64,000 bases of DNA from Microbacterium sp. C7(2022) (GTDB lineage: Bacteria > Actinomycetota > Actinomycetes > Actinomycetales > Microbacteriaceae). Shown here one piece after another: positions 25,601 to 33,000 of this stretch; position 1 is the stretch's first letter, and each line of letters opens with the position of its first letter. The notes under the pieces are model-generated. The model made no database searches and was not told where the DNA came from. It worked only from the letters and a program-made list of their open reading frames with translations. The DNA is taken from contig NZ_JAPEHV010000005.1 in assembly GCF_028823665.1 (NCBI RefSeq), positions 186,001-250,000 on the forward strand, read 5' to 3'. The position numbers and the translations under genes were made by a program.

Positions 25601-26701
25601 ATGAACGCCTCCGCACTTCCTGCGAGTGCGCCCACGCCCGCTGACCGCCGCCGCTGGGCGCGTTACCTCGTCGACGAGCGCTCCGAGGCGGATGTCTACC
25701 GTCGACTCGGGCATCGTCGCACCGGCGAGGAGCGCGAGATTCTACTGGCGCTCGCCGAGGCCGAGGGGCGTCACGAGGCCCACTGGCTCGAGCTGCTCGG
25801 GGGAGAGCCCGCGCGACTGCCGTCACCGGGCTTGCGTACACGGGCGCTGGGTTGGATGGCCTCACGTTTCGGTTCGATCTTTGTGCTGGCGTTGGCGCAA
25901 AACGCCGAGGCTCGCTCGCCGTATGACGACGACCCGCACGCCACGGCGGCGATGGCCGCCGACGAGAAAGTGCACTACGAGGTCGTGCGCGGCCTGGCTG
26001 CCCGTGGGCGACGCCGACTGTCGGGTACCTTCCGTGCTGCGGTGTTCGGGGCGAATGACGGTCTCGTGAGCAACTTGGCTCTCGTCATGGGCATCGGGGC
26101 GACCGGGGTTGCGCCGCAGTTCGTCTTGTTCAGCGGTGTCGCCGGATTGCTCGCAGGCGCGTTGTCGATGGGAGCGGGTGAGTTCGTCTCGGTGCGCTCG
26201 CAACGTGAGCTGTTGGCGGCGACACAGCCCAGTGACTATGCCAATGCGACGCTGAACGACCTCGATCTCGACGCGAATGAACTGGCGCTCGTCTATCGCA
26301 CCCGCGGGATGGCGCCCGAAGAAGCCCTCAAACGCGCGCGAGTCGTAGTGGGGGATGCCCAGGGCGGCCACGCGCCCGCCCCTGAGCCTGTCGTGGTCGA
26401 CGGTGAAGACGACGACGAGGTGGTGGGAAGCGCCTGGCGCGCCGCGACGTCGAGCTTCCTGTTCTTCGCTTCGGGCGCCATCATCCCGGTTCTGCCGTGG
26501 ATCCTCGGGCTCTCGGGTCTCGCAGCGATCATTCTTGCGCTGGTCCTGGTGGGTGTTGCGCTCATGGCGACGGGCGCGACCGTGGGTGTGCTCTCGGGCG
26601 GACCGCCCCTGAAGCGTGCGTTGCGTCAGCTCGCGATCGGCTTCGCCGCAGCGGCGGTCACCTACGCGCTCGGTCTGCTGTTCGGCGTGTCGACGGCGTA
26701 G
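25601..26701 (+). CDS. ferritin-like domain fused to VIT1/CCC1 metal transporter
   Basis: A 366-residue membrane protein. Residues about 18-140 form a ferritin/rubrerythrin-like four-helix region with Glu/His ligands (EREILLALAEAEGRHEAHW and AADEKVHYEVV). From about 150 the VIT1/CCC1 transporter begins (AVFGANDGLVSNLALVMG) with five hydrophobic helices. This is the MbfA-type layout, in which Fe2+ or Mn2+ is sensed or collected and exported across the membrane. AAGGAG lies 5 nt before the ATG. No iron-regulator box was recognised upstream. Confidence 0.85.
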   Translation: MNASALPASAPTPADRRRWARYLVDERSEADVYRRLGHRRTGEEREILLALAEAEGRHEAHWLELLGGEPARLPSPGLRTRALGWMASRFGSIFVLALAQNAEARSPYDDDPHATAAMAADEKVHYEVVRGLAARGRRRLSGTFRAAVFGANDGLVSNLALVMGIGATGVAPQFVLFSGVAGLLAGALSMGAGEFVSVRSQRELLAATQPSDYANATLNDLDLDANELALVYRTRGMAPEEALKRARVVVGDAQGGHAPAPEPVVVDGEDDDEVVGSAWRAATSSFLFFASGAIIPVLPWILGLSGLAAIILALVLVGVALMATGATVGVLSGGPPLKRALRQLAIGFAAAAVTYALGLLFGVSTA

Positions 26702-26768
26702 GCTGCGCGCGACCGCCGTCATGCGTCGCCGATTCGTTCTCGCGCCCGGCTCATGGTAATGTCGTTCC

Positions 26769-26784
26769 TCGGTTGCAAAACCGA
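26769..26784. other. short hairpin in the tRNA-Leu leader
   Basis: TCGGTT-GCAA-AACCGA followed by AAAA. It may end read-through from the VIT1 gene or be part of the tRNA precursor 5' leader. Confidence 0.3.
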
Positions 26785-26796
26785 AAAACACCACCT

Positions 26797-26881
26797 GCGC
26801 GGGTGGCGGAATAGGTAGACGCGCTAGCTTGAGGTGCTAGTGCCCGTATAGGGCGTGGGGGTTCAAGTCCCCCCTCGCGCA
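26797..26881 (+). tRNA. tRNA-Leu (anticodon GAG)
   Basis: Acceptor arms GCGCGGG and CTCGCGC pair with one G-T; the anticodon stem is CTAGC/GCTAG around TTGAGGT, giving GAG; a long variable arm (TGCCCGTATAGGGCG) and the T arm with GTTCAAG follow. The 3' CCA is not encoded (the sequence continues ACA). A TAATGT box at 26757-26762 fits the promoter, and a terminator follows directly. Confidence 0.95.
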
Positions 26882-26888
26882 CAGAATG

Positions 26889-26930
26889 AACAGCCCCGAC
26901 CTGGGATCCCCGGGCCGGGGCTGTTTCGTT
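26889..26930 (+). terminator. rho-independent terminator after tRNA-Leu
   Basis: AACAGCCCCG and CGGGGCTGTT make a 10-bp stem, followed by TTCGTTTCG. It begins 8 nt after the tRNA. Confidence 0.75.
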
Positions 26931-26949
26931 TCGTCAGGCCCTCGCTGGG

Positions 26950-26955
26950 TAGGCT
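26950..26955 (+). promoter_or_regulatory. -10 box of the GNAT gene (leaderless)
   Basis: TAGGCT, 6 nt before the GTG start at 26962. Confidence 0.5.
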
Positions 26956-26961
26956 CGAACG

Positions 26962-27471
26962 GTGAAACCGATCTGGATCGATGACACCAGCACACTGCGC
27001 GAAGCGCGCCCGGATGATGCCGCCGGCATCCTGTCGTGCATCCATGCGCTCGCGGTTTACGAACGCGAGCCGGATGCCGTCGAGAACACCGTCGAGCTGT
27101 TGAGCGAGACGCTCTTTGGCGAGCAGCCGCGTGCGTACGCGCACGTCGTCGAGCGCGAAGGTGTGATCGTGGGTATTGCGATCTGGTTTCTTACCTACTC
27201 GACGTGGACCGGACGGCACGGCATCTGGCTCGAGGATCTCTACGTCGATGAGGCACAGCGGGGCCGCGGCTACGGGAAGGCGCTCATTGCATCCTTGGCG
27301 TCGGTGTGCGCCGAACGTGGCTATTCGCGTCTGGAGTGGACGGTCCTCGACTGGAACGCGCCCTCGATCGCCTTCTACCGGTCGATCGGCGCGACCCCGA
27401 TGGACGAATGGACCACGCAGCGGCTCGACGGCGACGCGCTGTCTTCGCTGGCGGGTGCACACCACGCCTGA
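26962..27471 (+). CDS. GNAT family N-acetyltransferase (diamine acetyltransferase-like)
   Basis: A 169-residue single GNAT domain. The acetyl-CoA loop is in YVDEAQRGRGYGKALIASLA (R-x-x-G-x-G/A), and FYRSIGATPMDEW is the typical C-terminal motif B. The pattern WLEDLYVD near residue 93 is like spermidine/spermine acetyltransferases, so a small polyamine or amino-acid-like substrate is possible. GTG start, leaderless. It converges with the sheath gene. Confidence 0.8.
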   Translation: MKPIWIDDTSTLREARPDDAAGILSCIHALAVYEREPDAVENTVELLSETLFGEQPRAYAHVVEREGVIVGIAIWFLTYSTWTGRHGIWLEDLYVDEAQRGRGYGKALIASLASVCAERGYSRLEWTVLDWNAPSIAFYRSIGATPMDEWTTQRLDGDALSSLAGAHHA

Positions 27472-27479
27472 TCGCGCAC

Positions 27480-27506
27480 GTTGTGTGAGTGCACGGATCA
27501 CGCAAC
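27480..27506. terminator. hairpin between convergent GNAT and sheath genes
   Basis: GTTGTGTGA and TCACGCAAC form a 9-bp stem with one G-T pair and a 9-nt loop. There is no T tract; a weak two-way terminator is possible. Confidence 0.35.
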
Positions 27507-27512
27507 TCCCGC

Positions 27513-28592
27513 TCAGTGCCTGGCTGCGGTGAGCACGACGCGGATCACGGTGAACTCCGCGGGTCTGAGCAGCGCCAGGCCGATTTCCACGATGAGCCGC
27601 CCGTTCGTTCGATCGACCACGGTCATCACCGTGTGGTCGCAGCGGACGAAGAAGCACTCGTCCCGGGTGCCTCCCGCGAACGCGCCTCGTCGATAGAGTT
27701 CATCCAGGAACGCATCGACGCTCGCTCGCACGCGCACCCACAGGGGCTGGTCATTCGGCTCGAACACCGTCCAATCAAGTCCGCGCGCCACGCTTCGTTC
27801 GACGTACCGCGCGGTTCGGCGAACGGCGATGTAGCGCCATTCGGGATCGGATGCCGTTGTGCGTGCACCCCACAGCACGGTGCCCGTCCCCGGAAAGTGT
27901 CGGATCACGTTGACACCTAAGGGGGTCAGCAGCGCCTGTTCGTCGCTGCTGACGGTCCGCGCCGGTTCCGCGCTCCACACCCGGGCATCCCGACCGGCCG
28001 GAGCCGCCCACACGCCGCGAGTGAGGTCCGTCGATGCGATGACCCCTGCCACGGCGCCCAGGCCGGTGCTCGCGGCGTGAGACGCCCGACGACGCAGGCG
28101 AGGCCAGTACAGCGCTACGTCGGCGCCCGCGGCGCCCAGCTCGCTGTCGGCACCACCTCGCAGCGCGCGGTGCGCTGCCCGGGCATCCGCCCAATCCTTC
28201 TCGACCAGCAGCATCGCTCCACAACGCGCGGCGCCGGCGGCCGCGGCAGCGATCACCGAGGGGTCCGGGGGAGGATCGGCGATCACCGCGACCAGGCTCA
28301 CGTCGTCGGAGAGCTGCTCCGCGGCGCGACGCACGGTGTGTGCGTCGACAGCGGCGACAGCTGCGATCCAGGTGACCGCACCGCCGTTGGCGAAGTAATC
28401 CTCTACGGCGCGTCCGAGCACGGAGTCCCCTGGCCAGCTTCGCTGAAAATCCCTCAGTGATGTGACGAGGCGGGCGCTCGATGGGCGTTCGGCCTGCCCG
28501 ATGAACGCGGTGACACTCGTCGGTGCGCCCGGGATCGGCTGAGGCTCGGCGGGAACCTCTTCGACATACACGCCCGGCGTCTGATAGCTCAT
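27513..28592 (-). CDS. orphan contractile-tail sheath protein
   Basis: A 359-residue protein with clear phage/eCIS tail-sheath sequence. It opens MSYQTPGVYVEEVPAEPQP, the canonical sheath start; the middle has DVSLVAVIADPP and STDLTRGVWAAPAG; the C-terminal domain has LGVNVIRHFPGTGTVLWGAR, SDPEWRYIAVRRT, WTVFEPNDQPLWVRVR and NGRLIVEIGLALLRPAEF. Every landmark is present and in order. From memory, this length is close to the compact major sheath of Afp/PVC-type particles. No tube, baseplate, ATPase, spike or holin gene lies nearby. Base composition is host-like. An AGGGG site precedes the ATG. Confidence 0.88.
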   Translation of the reverse strand: MSYQTPGVYVEEVPAEPQPIPGAPTSVTAFIGQAERPSSARLVTSLRDFQRSWPGDSVLGRAVEDYFANGGAVTWIAAVAAVDAHTVRRAAEQLSDDVSLVAVIADPPPDPSVIAAAAAGAARCGAMLLVEKDWADARAAHRALRGGADSELGAAGADVALYWPRLRRRASHAASTGLGAVAGVIASTDLTRGVWAAPAGRDARVWSAEPARTVSSDEQALLTPLGVNVIRHFPGTGTVLWGARTTASDPEWRYIAVRRTARYVERSVARGLDWTVFEPNDQPLWVRVRASVDAFLDELYRRGAFAGGTRDECFFVRCDHTVMTVVDRTNGRLIVEIGLALLRPAEFTVIRVVLTAARH

Positions 28593-28660
28593 AGTGCCCC
28601 TGCCCGAGCCTGGACCGGGCGTCGTGCGGTGTCAAGGCCGCCAGGATGCTGCGGTCGGCG

Positions 28661-28666
28661 TAGCCT
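28661..28666 (+). promoter_or_regulatory. -10 box of the NUDIX gene (leaderless)
   Basis: TAGCCT, 6 nt before the GTG at 28673. Confidence 0.5.
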
Positions 28667-28672
28667 GGGCGC

Positions 28673-29089
28673 GTGTCCACCACGCGCCCGCAGCCGCTGA
28701 TCGTCGTCGCCGCCGTGGTCACCGACAACGCGCGCGTGTTGGCGTGCCGTCGCGCGCCGGGACGGACGAGTGCTGGATTGTGGGAGTTCCCGGGTGGCAA
28801 GGTCGAAGACGGTGAGGCCGAGGCGGACGCACTGATCCGCGAGATCCGGGAAGAACTCGGGGTCGAAATTCACGTCGGCGCCCACCTCACAACCGACGAC
28901 ACGCGTCTCGGATCGCGCACGATCCGCCTCGTGTGCTTTCGTGCGACGCTCAAGGGTGCGCTGCCCGTCAGCAGCACCGATCACGACGCGATGCGTTGGC
29001 TCCGCCGCGATGAGTTACGCGAGGTGAGATGGGCCGCGCCGGATCTCCCCGCCGTTCTTCTGCTCGAACATGAAGCGCCGAAGACGTGA
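28673..29089 (+). CDS. MutT-type NUDIX hydrolase
   Basis: A 138-residue NUDIX protein with the full box [22 protein letters not shown] (residues about 43-64: G-x5-E-x7-REUxEE). The start [17 protein letters not shown] and WEFPGGK are typical of MutT-like 8-oxo-dGTP pyrophosphatases, which clean the nucleotide pool. Other NTP substrates are possible. GTG start, leaderless type. MsrA follows in the same direction, 71 nt later, another oxidative-damage enzyme. Confidence 0.85.
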   Translation: MSTTRPQPLIVVAAVVTDNARVLACRRAPGRTSAGLWEFPGGKVEDGEAEADALIREIREELGVEIHVGAHLTTDDTRLGSRTIRLVCFRATLKGALPVSSTDHDAMRWLRRDELREVRWAAPDLPAVLLLEHEAPKT

Positions 29090-29160
29090 CACGATGCCCG
29101 CCGGGAACAGAACGGGCACGACCGCCGTTGACCCTCACAGACCGACACACGGGAGTGAAC

Positions 29161-29697
29161 ATGACCGACACCGGAAGCATCACGCGCACGCCGGGAACCG
29201 AGACCGCCATCCTCGCCGGAGGCTGTTTCTGGGGTATGGAGGATCTCATCCGTCGACAGCCAGGTGTCCTGCAGACGCGAGTGGGCTACACCGGCGGGCA
29301 GAACGATCACGCCACCTACCGCAACCACCCGGGTCACGCCGAGGCCGTAGAGATCGTCTTCGACCCGGCGAAGACCACGTACCGCGACATTCTGGCATTC
29401 TTCTTCCAGATCCATGATCCCTCGACGCTGAATCGTCAGGGCAACGACATCGGTACCAGCTATCGCTCCGCGATCTTCCCGCTGTCACCTGAGCAAGAAA
29501 CGACGGCCCGCGAGACCATCGCCGACGTGGATGCGTCGGGCCTGTGGCCGGGCGCCGCTGTCACCACCATCGAGCCCGCAGGCCCCTTCTGGCAGGCAGA
29601 GCCCGAGCATCAGGACTATCTGCTGCGCTACCCCAACGGGTACACGTGCCACTTCCCGCGAGCGGGATGGGTATTACCCCAGCGACAGGGTGCGTAG
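29161..29697 (+). CDS. msrA: peptide-methionine (S)-S-oxide reductase
   Basis: A 178-residue enzyme reducing methionine-S-sulfoxide in proteins. The catalytic motif GGCFWGMED is at residues 20-28, with RVGYTGG and the [14 protein letters not shown] strand characteristic of MsrA, and [10 protein letters not shown]. It lacks an MsrB fusion. Start: ATG at 29161; GGGAG lies 5 nt upstream. The longer upstream frame has no support. Confidence 0.93.
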   Translation: MTDTGSITRTPGTETAILAGGCFWGMEDLIRRQPGVLQTRVGYTGGQNDHATYRNHPGHAEAVEIVFDPAKTTYRDILAFFFQIHDPSTLNRQGNDIGTSYRSAIFPLSPEQETTARETIADVDASGLWPGAAVTTIEPAGPFWQAEPEHQDYLLRYPNGYTCHFPRAGWVLPQRQGA

Positions 29698-29706
29698 GCA
29701 TCACGG

Positions 29707-30903
29707 TCACTTCGCTGGCTGATCGGCGTCGCCTTCCTCGTCTGAGTGGGTCGATGTCGATGCGGCCGGCGTCGCCGCGTGATCTGACGTCGGTCGAGCG
29801 CGGCGCGCACGAATGACAAGCCAGACGATGAGGCCGGCGATCGCGATGACGGCGAGCCACGGCAGCAAGAACCCCAGGGCGATCACGATCCCGTTGAGCG
29901 TGGCGATCAGGCCGTTCCATCCAGCCACGACCCCGTCGGTGAACCCGGCGGGGTCTGCCTCGACGGGTTCTTCCTCGGCGACGAGAGTGACGGTCAGCGT
30001 CGACATCGCGACCTGACCCTCGAGATATTCCAGCTGCTGCTGGTAGGACTCGAGGAGAGCCTGGCGCTCCGCGAGGGCCGACTCTGCGGTCAGGAGGTCT
30101 GCGACATCCTCCGCCTCGGACATCAGCGCGAGCAGGCGGTCGACAGATGCCTCGGCTGCGTCGATGCGGGCGCGCAGGTCGACAGCTTGGTCTGTGACGT
30201 CCGTGCGATCCACCGAGGTCGATGTCACGTCACCGATCGCGGAGAGCTCGCGAACCATTCCATCCAATTCGTCTGCCGGGACGCGGACCGAGATCCAAGC
30301 GCCGTCCTGCACATAGGGATACGGCATCGAGACGTAGTCCGACGCATCGTCGGTGTATGCCCGCCCGCTCGACGAGCCAACGCTCATCGACTCGACGTAG
30401 CCGTCTCGGTCGCGGGCGGCGTCGGCGACGGTGATAGCTGCGTCTTCGACGTCATCGACGACCACCGTGGCCGAGGCGGTGGCGATGATCTCGCGGTCCG
30501 CTGCACCGGGCATCCCGCCATCGAGGGACTCCTCCCTCGCCGTCGACATCGATGAGTCCGCGCCGCTCAAGTCTTCGGCGACGATGCCACTACCGGGCAT
30601 GCTCTCGATCTCGATTCCGCCGATGTCAGGCGCGACGGCTGCTTCGTCGCTGCTGGAGAACGACGTTCCGGTCACGAGCCCGGTGACGCTCGGAGCGATG
30701 ACGGCGGCGACCACGATGACAGCGGCCGCAGCCGCGCCGCCGAGCCACCATCGACCGCGGCGCGCGCGGCGGGCCTTGCGGTCAGCGGCGATCGAGGAAA
30801 ACAGTGCGCGCTCCATCTGGTCGACGCGCTCATCCGACAGTTCGGGGAGAGCGTCTTCATGCTCTCGCGAAGTGCCAGTGGCGCTTTCAGGGGTGTCGTT
30901 CAT
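29707..30903 (-). CDS. DUF4349 membrane protein, putative anti-sigma partner
   Basis: A 398-residue protein: cytosolic N-terminus of about 50 residues with ELSDERVDQMERALF, one membrane helix (GAAAAAVIVVAAVIAPSVTG), an extracytoplasmic DUF4349 domain with a coiled-coil segment near 265-310 (VDRLLALMSEAEDVADLLT, ERQALLESYQQQLEYLEGQV), a second helix near 335-365 and an acidic tail. Its ATG overlaps the stop of a sigma-factor gene by 4 nt, and the short cytosolic head looks like an anti-sigma region, so it probably restrains that sigma factor. GAGGAG precedes the ATG. Confidence 0.78.
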   Translation of the reverse strand: MNDTPESATGTSREHEDALPELSDERVDQMERALFSSIAADRKARRARRGRWWLGGAAAAAVIVVAAVIAPSVTGLVTGTSFSSSDEAAVAPDIGGIEIESMPGSGIVAEDLSGADSSMSTAREESLDGGMPGAADREIIATASATVVVDDVEDAAITVADAARDRDGYVESMSVGSSSGRAYTDDASDYVSMPYPYVQDGAWISVRVPADELDGMVRELSAIGDVTSTSVDRTDVTDQAVDLRARIDAAEASVDRLLALMSEAEDVADLLTAESALAERQALLESYQQQLEYLEGQVAMSTLTVTLVAEEEPVEADPAGFTDGVVAGWNGLIATLNGIVIALGFLLPWLAVIAIAGLIVWLVIRARRARPTSDHAATPAASTSTHSDEEGDADQPAK

Positions 30904-31463
30904 GAGCTCTCCTCGAGGGATGTCCGCAGGCGCGTGCGGATGCGGGAGAGACGATTGCGCACGACGCCGTGACTGATGCCGAGTTCGTCGGCGGCCGCTT
31001 GATAGGCGTACCCCTCCGTCGCGCACAATCGGAAGATGTCGCGGTCCAGCGCCGACAGGTGCGCGACCTCGCGCACGATGCGTGAGGCGAAGTCGGCGTC
31101 GATCACCTGCTGCTCGACGTCGATCGTCGCCGGCAGCGTTTCCTCGGCCGCGGCGGTGGTGTGCGTGCGGTCGCGCTGCTGACGACGAATACGGTTTGCC
31201 GATTGGAAGCGGCAGATCGTGACCAGCCACGGCAACAGCGACTCTCCAGCCAGTTCGAGGCCGGGGAGCTTGCGCCACGCGGCCAGGAAGGTCTCCTGCG
31301 TCACGTCCTCGGCATCGGACGCATTTCCGACCAGCCGATGCGCGAGCCAGTACACCGGCCGCACGTACGCGCGGTACAGCGTTCGGAAGGCGACATCGCT
31401 CCCGCTCGCGGCCTCTGCCACGAGTGTTGCGTCATCGATCCCGCTCGGCTGGGTCATCGTCAT
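30900..31463 (-). CDS. ECF-type RNA polymerase sigma factor
   Basis: A 187-residue sigma-70 family protein with region 2 (FRTLYRAYVRPVYWLAHRLV and DAEDVTQETFLAAWR) and region 4 (LGISHGVVRNRLSRIRTRLR). No regions 1 or 3 are present, as usual for extracytoplasmic-function factors. It is cotranscribed and coupled with the DUF4349 gene. Start at 31463 or the ATG 6 nt downstream; the site upstream is weak. Confidence 0.87.
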   Translation of the reverse strand: MTMTQPSGIDDATLVAEAASGSDVAFRTLYRAYVRPVYWLAHRLVGNASDAEDVTQETFLAAWRKLPGLELAGESLLPWLVTICRFQSANRIRRQQRDRTHTTAAAEETLPATIDVEQQVIDADFASRIVREVAHLSALDRDIFRLCATEGYAYQAAADELGISHGVVRNRLSRIRTRLRTSLEESS

Positions 31464-31590
31464 CCTGTCTTCGCCGCGCCCTTACGTCGTGGCCTCATTG
31501 TCTCTCACCGCTGAAGTGTCCGGTGTGTGGCATCCGTCTCACTTTGATTTCGCGATCGGCCGGGCGCCGTCCCCTGTATCCTGATGCGAG

Positions 31591-31689
31591 CGAGAGGGAG
31601 TATCCCGTCAATCGCGCGTTCGTCATCACGGGATGCCCAGACCTCCCCGGGCGCGCACCGTGCCGGTCGGCGCGGGGGAGAGACTTTCG
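31591..31689 (+). promoter_or_regulatory. probable yybP-ykoY (Mn2+) riboswitch of terC
   Basis: P1 is CGAGAG (31591-31596) with CTTTCG (31684-31689), one G-T pair. Directly inside are GGAGTA and GAGA, the two conserved loops that dock to bind Mn2+ in yybP-ykoY aptamers. Between them are a hairpin CCCGT/ACGGG (31604-31632) and a long GC stem CTCCCC/GGGGAG. A TATCCT -10 box at 31577-31582 would start the RNA just before P1. TerC genes are a known class of targets. Confidence 0.6.
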
Positions 31690-31728
31690 GCGAATCGTCG
31701 CACCTGCCCCCATCTCGAAAGGCCCGCT

Positions 31729-32835
31729 GTGGACCTGGAACTTCCGTTGTGGTTCGAAGTCGGATCGCTGGTTGTGCTCACTCTGATCTTGGTCGCGGAC
31801 CTGTTGATCATCCTGAAGCGCCCGCACATCCCCTCCGCGAAAGAGTCGACGCTGTGGGTGGTGTTCTACGTGAGCCTCGCCCTCGTGTTCGCGCTGCTGA
31901 TGTGGATTTTCGCTGGCGGCGAGTACGCGGGGCAGTTCGTGGCCGGGTGGCTCACGGAGTACAGCCTGTCGATCGACAATCTGTTCGTTTTCGTGCTGAT
32001 CATGAGCCAATTCGCGGTACCGCGCCGATATCAGCAGGAAGTCCTGATGGTGGGCATCATCATCGCGCTCGTCCTCCGCGGCCTGTTCATCCTCGCCGGG
32101 GCCGCAATCATCGAGCAGTTCAGTTGGGTGTTCTACATCTTCGGGGCTTTCCTCGTCTGGACGGCTTGGCGTCAAGCGTTCCCTGGTGGCGACCATGACG
32201 ACGAGGTGCAACGAGAGAACTTCATCGTTCGGATGCTGCGGCGCACGATCGACATCACCGACCACTACGACGGGGCGAAGATTCGCACGGTGGTGAACGG
32301 CAAGAAGATGTGGACGCCGATGATCATCGTCTTCGTCGCGATCGGAGTCACTGATCTGCTGTTCGCCGTCGACTCGATCCCGGCCATCTTCGGCATCACC
32401 CAAAGCCCGTTCATCGTCTTCACGGCAAACATCTTCGCGCTCATGGGCCTGCGCCAGCTGTACTTCCTGCTCGGCGACCTGCTCGATCGCCTGCGCTACC
32501 TGCACTACGGGATCGCCTTCATCCTCGGATTCATCGGTGTGAAGCTCGTGCTGCATGCGATGCACGTCAACGAACTCCCGTTCATCAACGGCGGCGAGCA
32601 CATCGAGTGGGCTCCCGAGATCTCGACGTGGGCATCGCTCGGCGTCATCGTGGTCTCGATGGCCGTTGCAACCATCGCGAGCCTCGTGGCCTCTCGTCGG
32701 GAGCAGGCGGCAGTGACTCCGGATGCCGCGGCGGCCGCCGTCGCGGAAGAGAAGGGCACTCCATCCACTGTGGATGATGCCGCGATCGCGGATGTGGCCG
32801 CCGCGCCCGACGAGGGGCCGCGCGAACAGAAGTAG
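31729..32835 (+). CDS. TerC family integral membrane protein (metal efflux/Mn2+ homeostasis)
   Basis: A 368-residue membrane protein with about eight helices. It carries both acidic signature helices of TerC: SIDNLFVFVLIMSQF and DLLFAVDSIPAIFGIT. The C-terminal 50 residues are Ala/Asp/Glu rich and cytosolic. Recent work links bacterial TerC proteins to Mn2+ export, often after secretion-dependent metalation of exoenzymes. GTG at 31729 with GAAAGG 7 nt upstream. The leader upstream looks like a Mn2+ riboswitch, which fits this role. Confidence 0.88.
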   Translation: MDLELPLWFEVGSLVVLTLILVADLLIILKRPHIPSAKESTLWVVFYVSLALVFALLMWIFAGGEYAGQFVAGWLTEYSLSIDNLFVFVLIMSQFAVPRRYQQEVLMVGIIIALVLRGLFILAGAAIIEQFSWVFYIFGAFLVWTAWRQAFPGGDHDDEVQRENFIVRMLRRTIDITDHYDGAKIRTVVNGKKMWTPMIIVFVAIGVTDLLFAVDSIPAIFGITQSPFIVFTANIFALMGLRQLYFLLGDLLDRLRYLHYGIAFILGFIGVKLVLHAMHVNELPFINGGEHIEWAPEISTWASLGVIVVSMAVATIASLVASRREQAAVTPDAAAAAVAEEKGTPSTVDDAAIADVAAAPDEGPREQK

Positions 32836-32877
32836 GGGTCCGCATCTGGCGCGGTGCAGCCGGAGTCGGGACGGTGG

Positions 32878-32883
32878 TAGCCT
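32878..32883 (+). promoter_or_regulatory. -10 box of the leuCD transcript
   Basis: TAGCCT, 6 nt before a GTG that opens a 14-residue leader ORF; transcription and leader translation would start together. Confidence 0.5.
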
Positions 32884-32889
32884 GGCACC

Positions 32890-32934
32890 GTGCGGATCGC
32901 TCGCCTTCTCCTTAGCGGCCGCGACGAGTCCTAG
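32890..32934 (+). CDS. leucine leader peptide of leuCD
   Basis: A 14-residue ORF, MRIARLLLSGRDES, with three consecutive Leu codons CTT CTC CTT. CTT is rare in this GC-rich sequence, which suits sensing of charged tRNA-Leu. It is read from a leaderless GTG and its last codons form the first arm of a hairpin ahead of leuC. This is the design of an attenuation leader. Confidence 0.65.
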   Translation: MRIARLLLSGRDES

Positions 32935-32969
32935 TCCCAGGCCTCCCTCGTCGCGGAGTATCGTCGCGG
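32919..32969 (+). promoter_or_regulatory. attenuator hairpins before leuC
   Basis: CCGCGACGAG (32919-32928) pairs perfectly with CTCGTCGCGG (32947-32956); its first eight bases can instead pair with a second copy CGTCGCGG (32962-32969). The two structures exclude each other, and a ribosome on the leader ORF covers the first arm. No long T tract follows, so control could be at transcription or at leuC translation. Confidence 0.55.
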
Positions 32970-33000
32970 GCTTGATTCCCTCTTCCTGGAGAACAGAGCA

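Noticed and set aside
26797..28592. tRNA-Leu plus sheath gene as an integrated phage island
   Set aside because: No integrase, no duplicated tRNA 3' end and no other phage gene were found; the intervening genes look like core.
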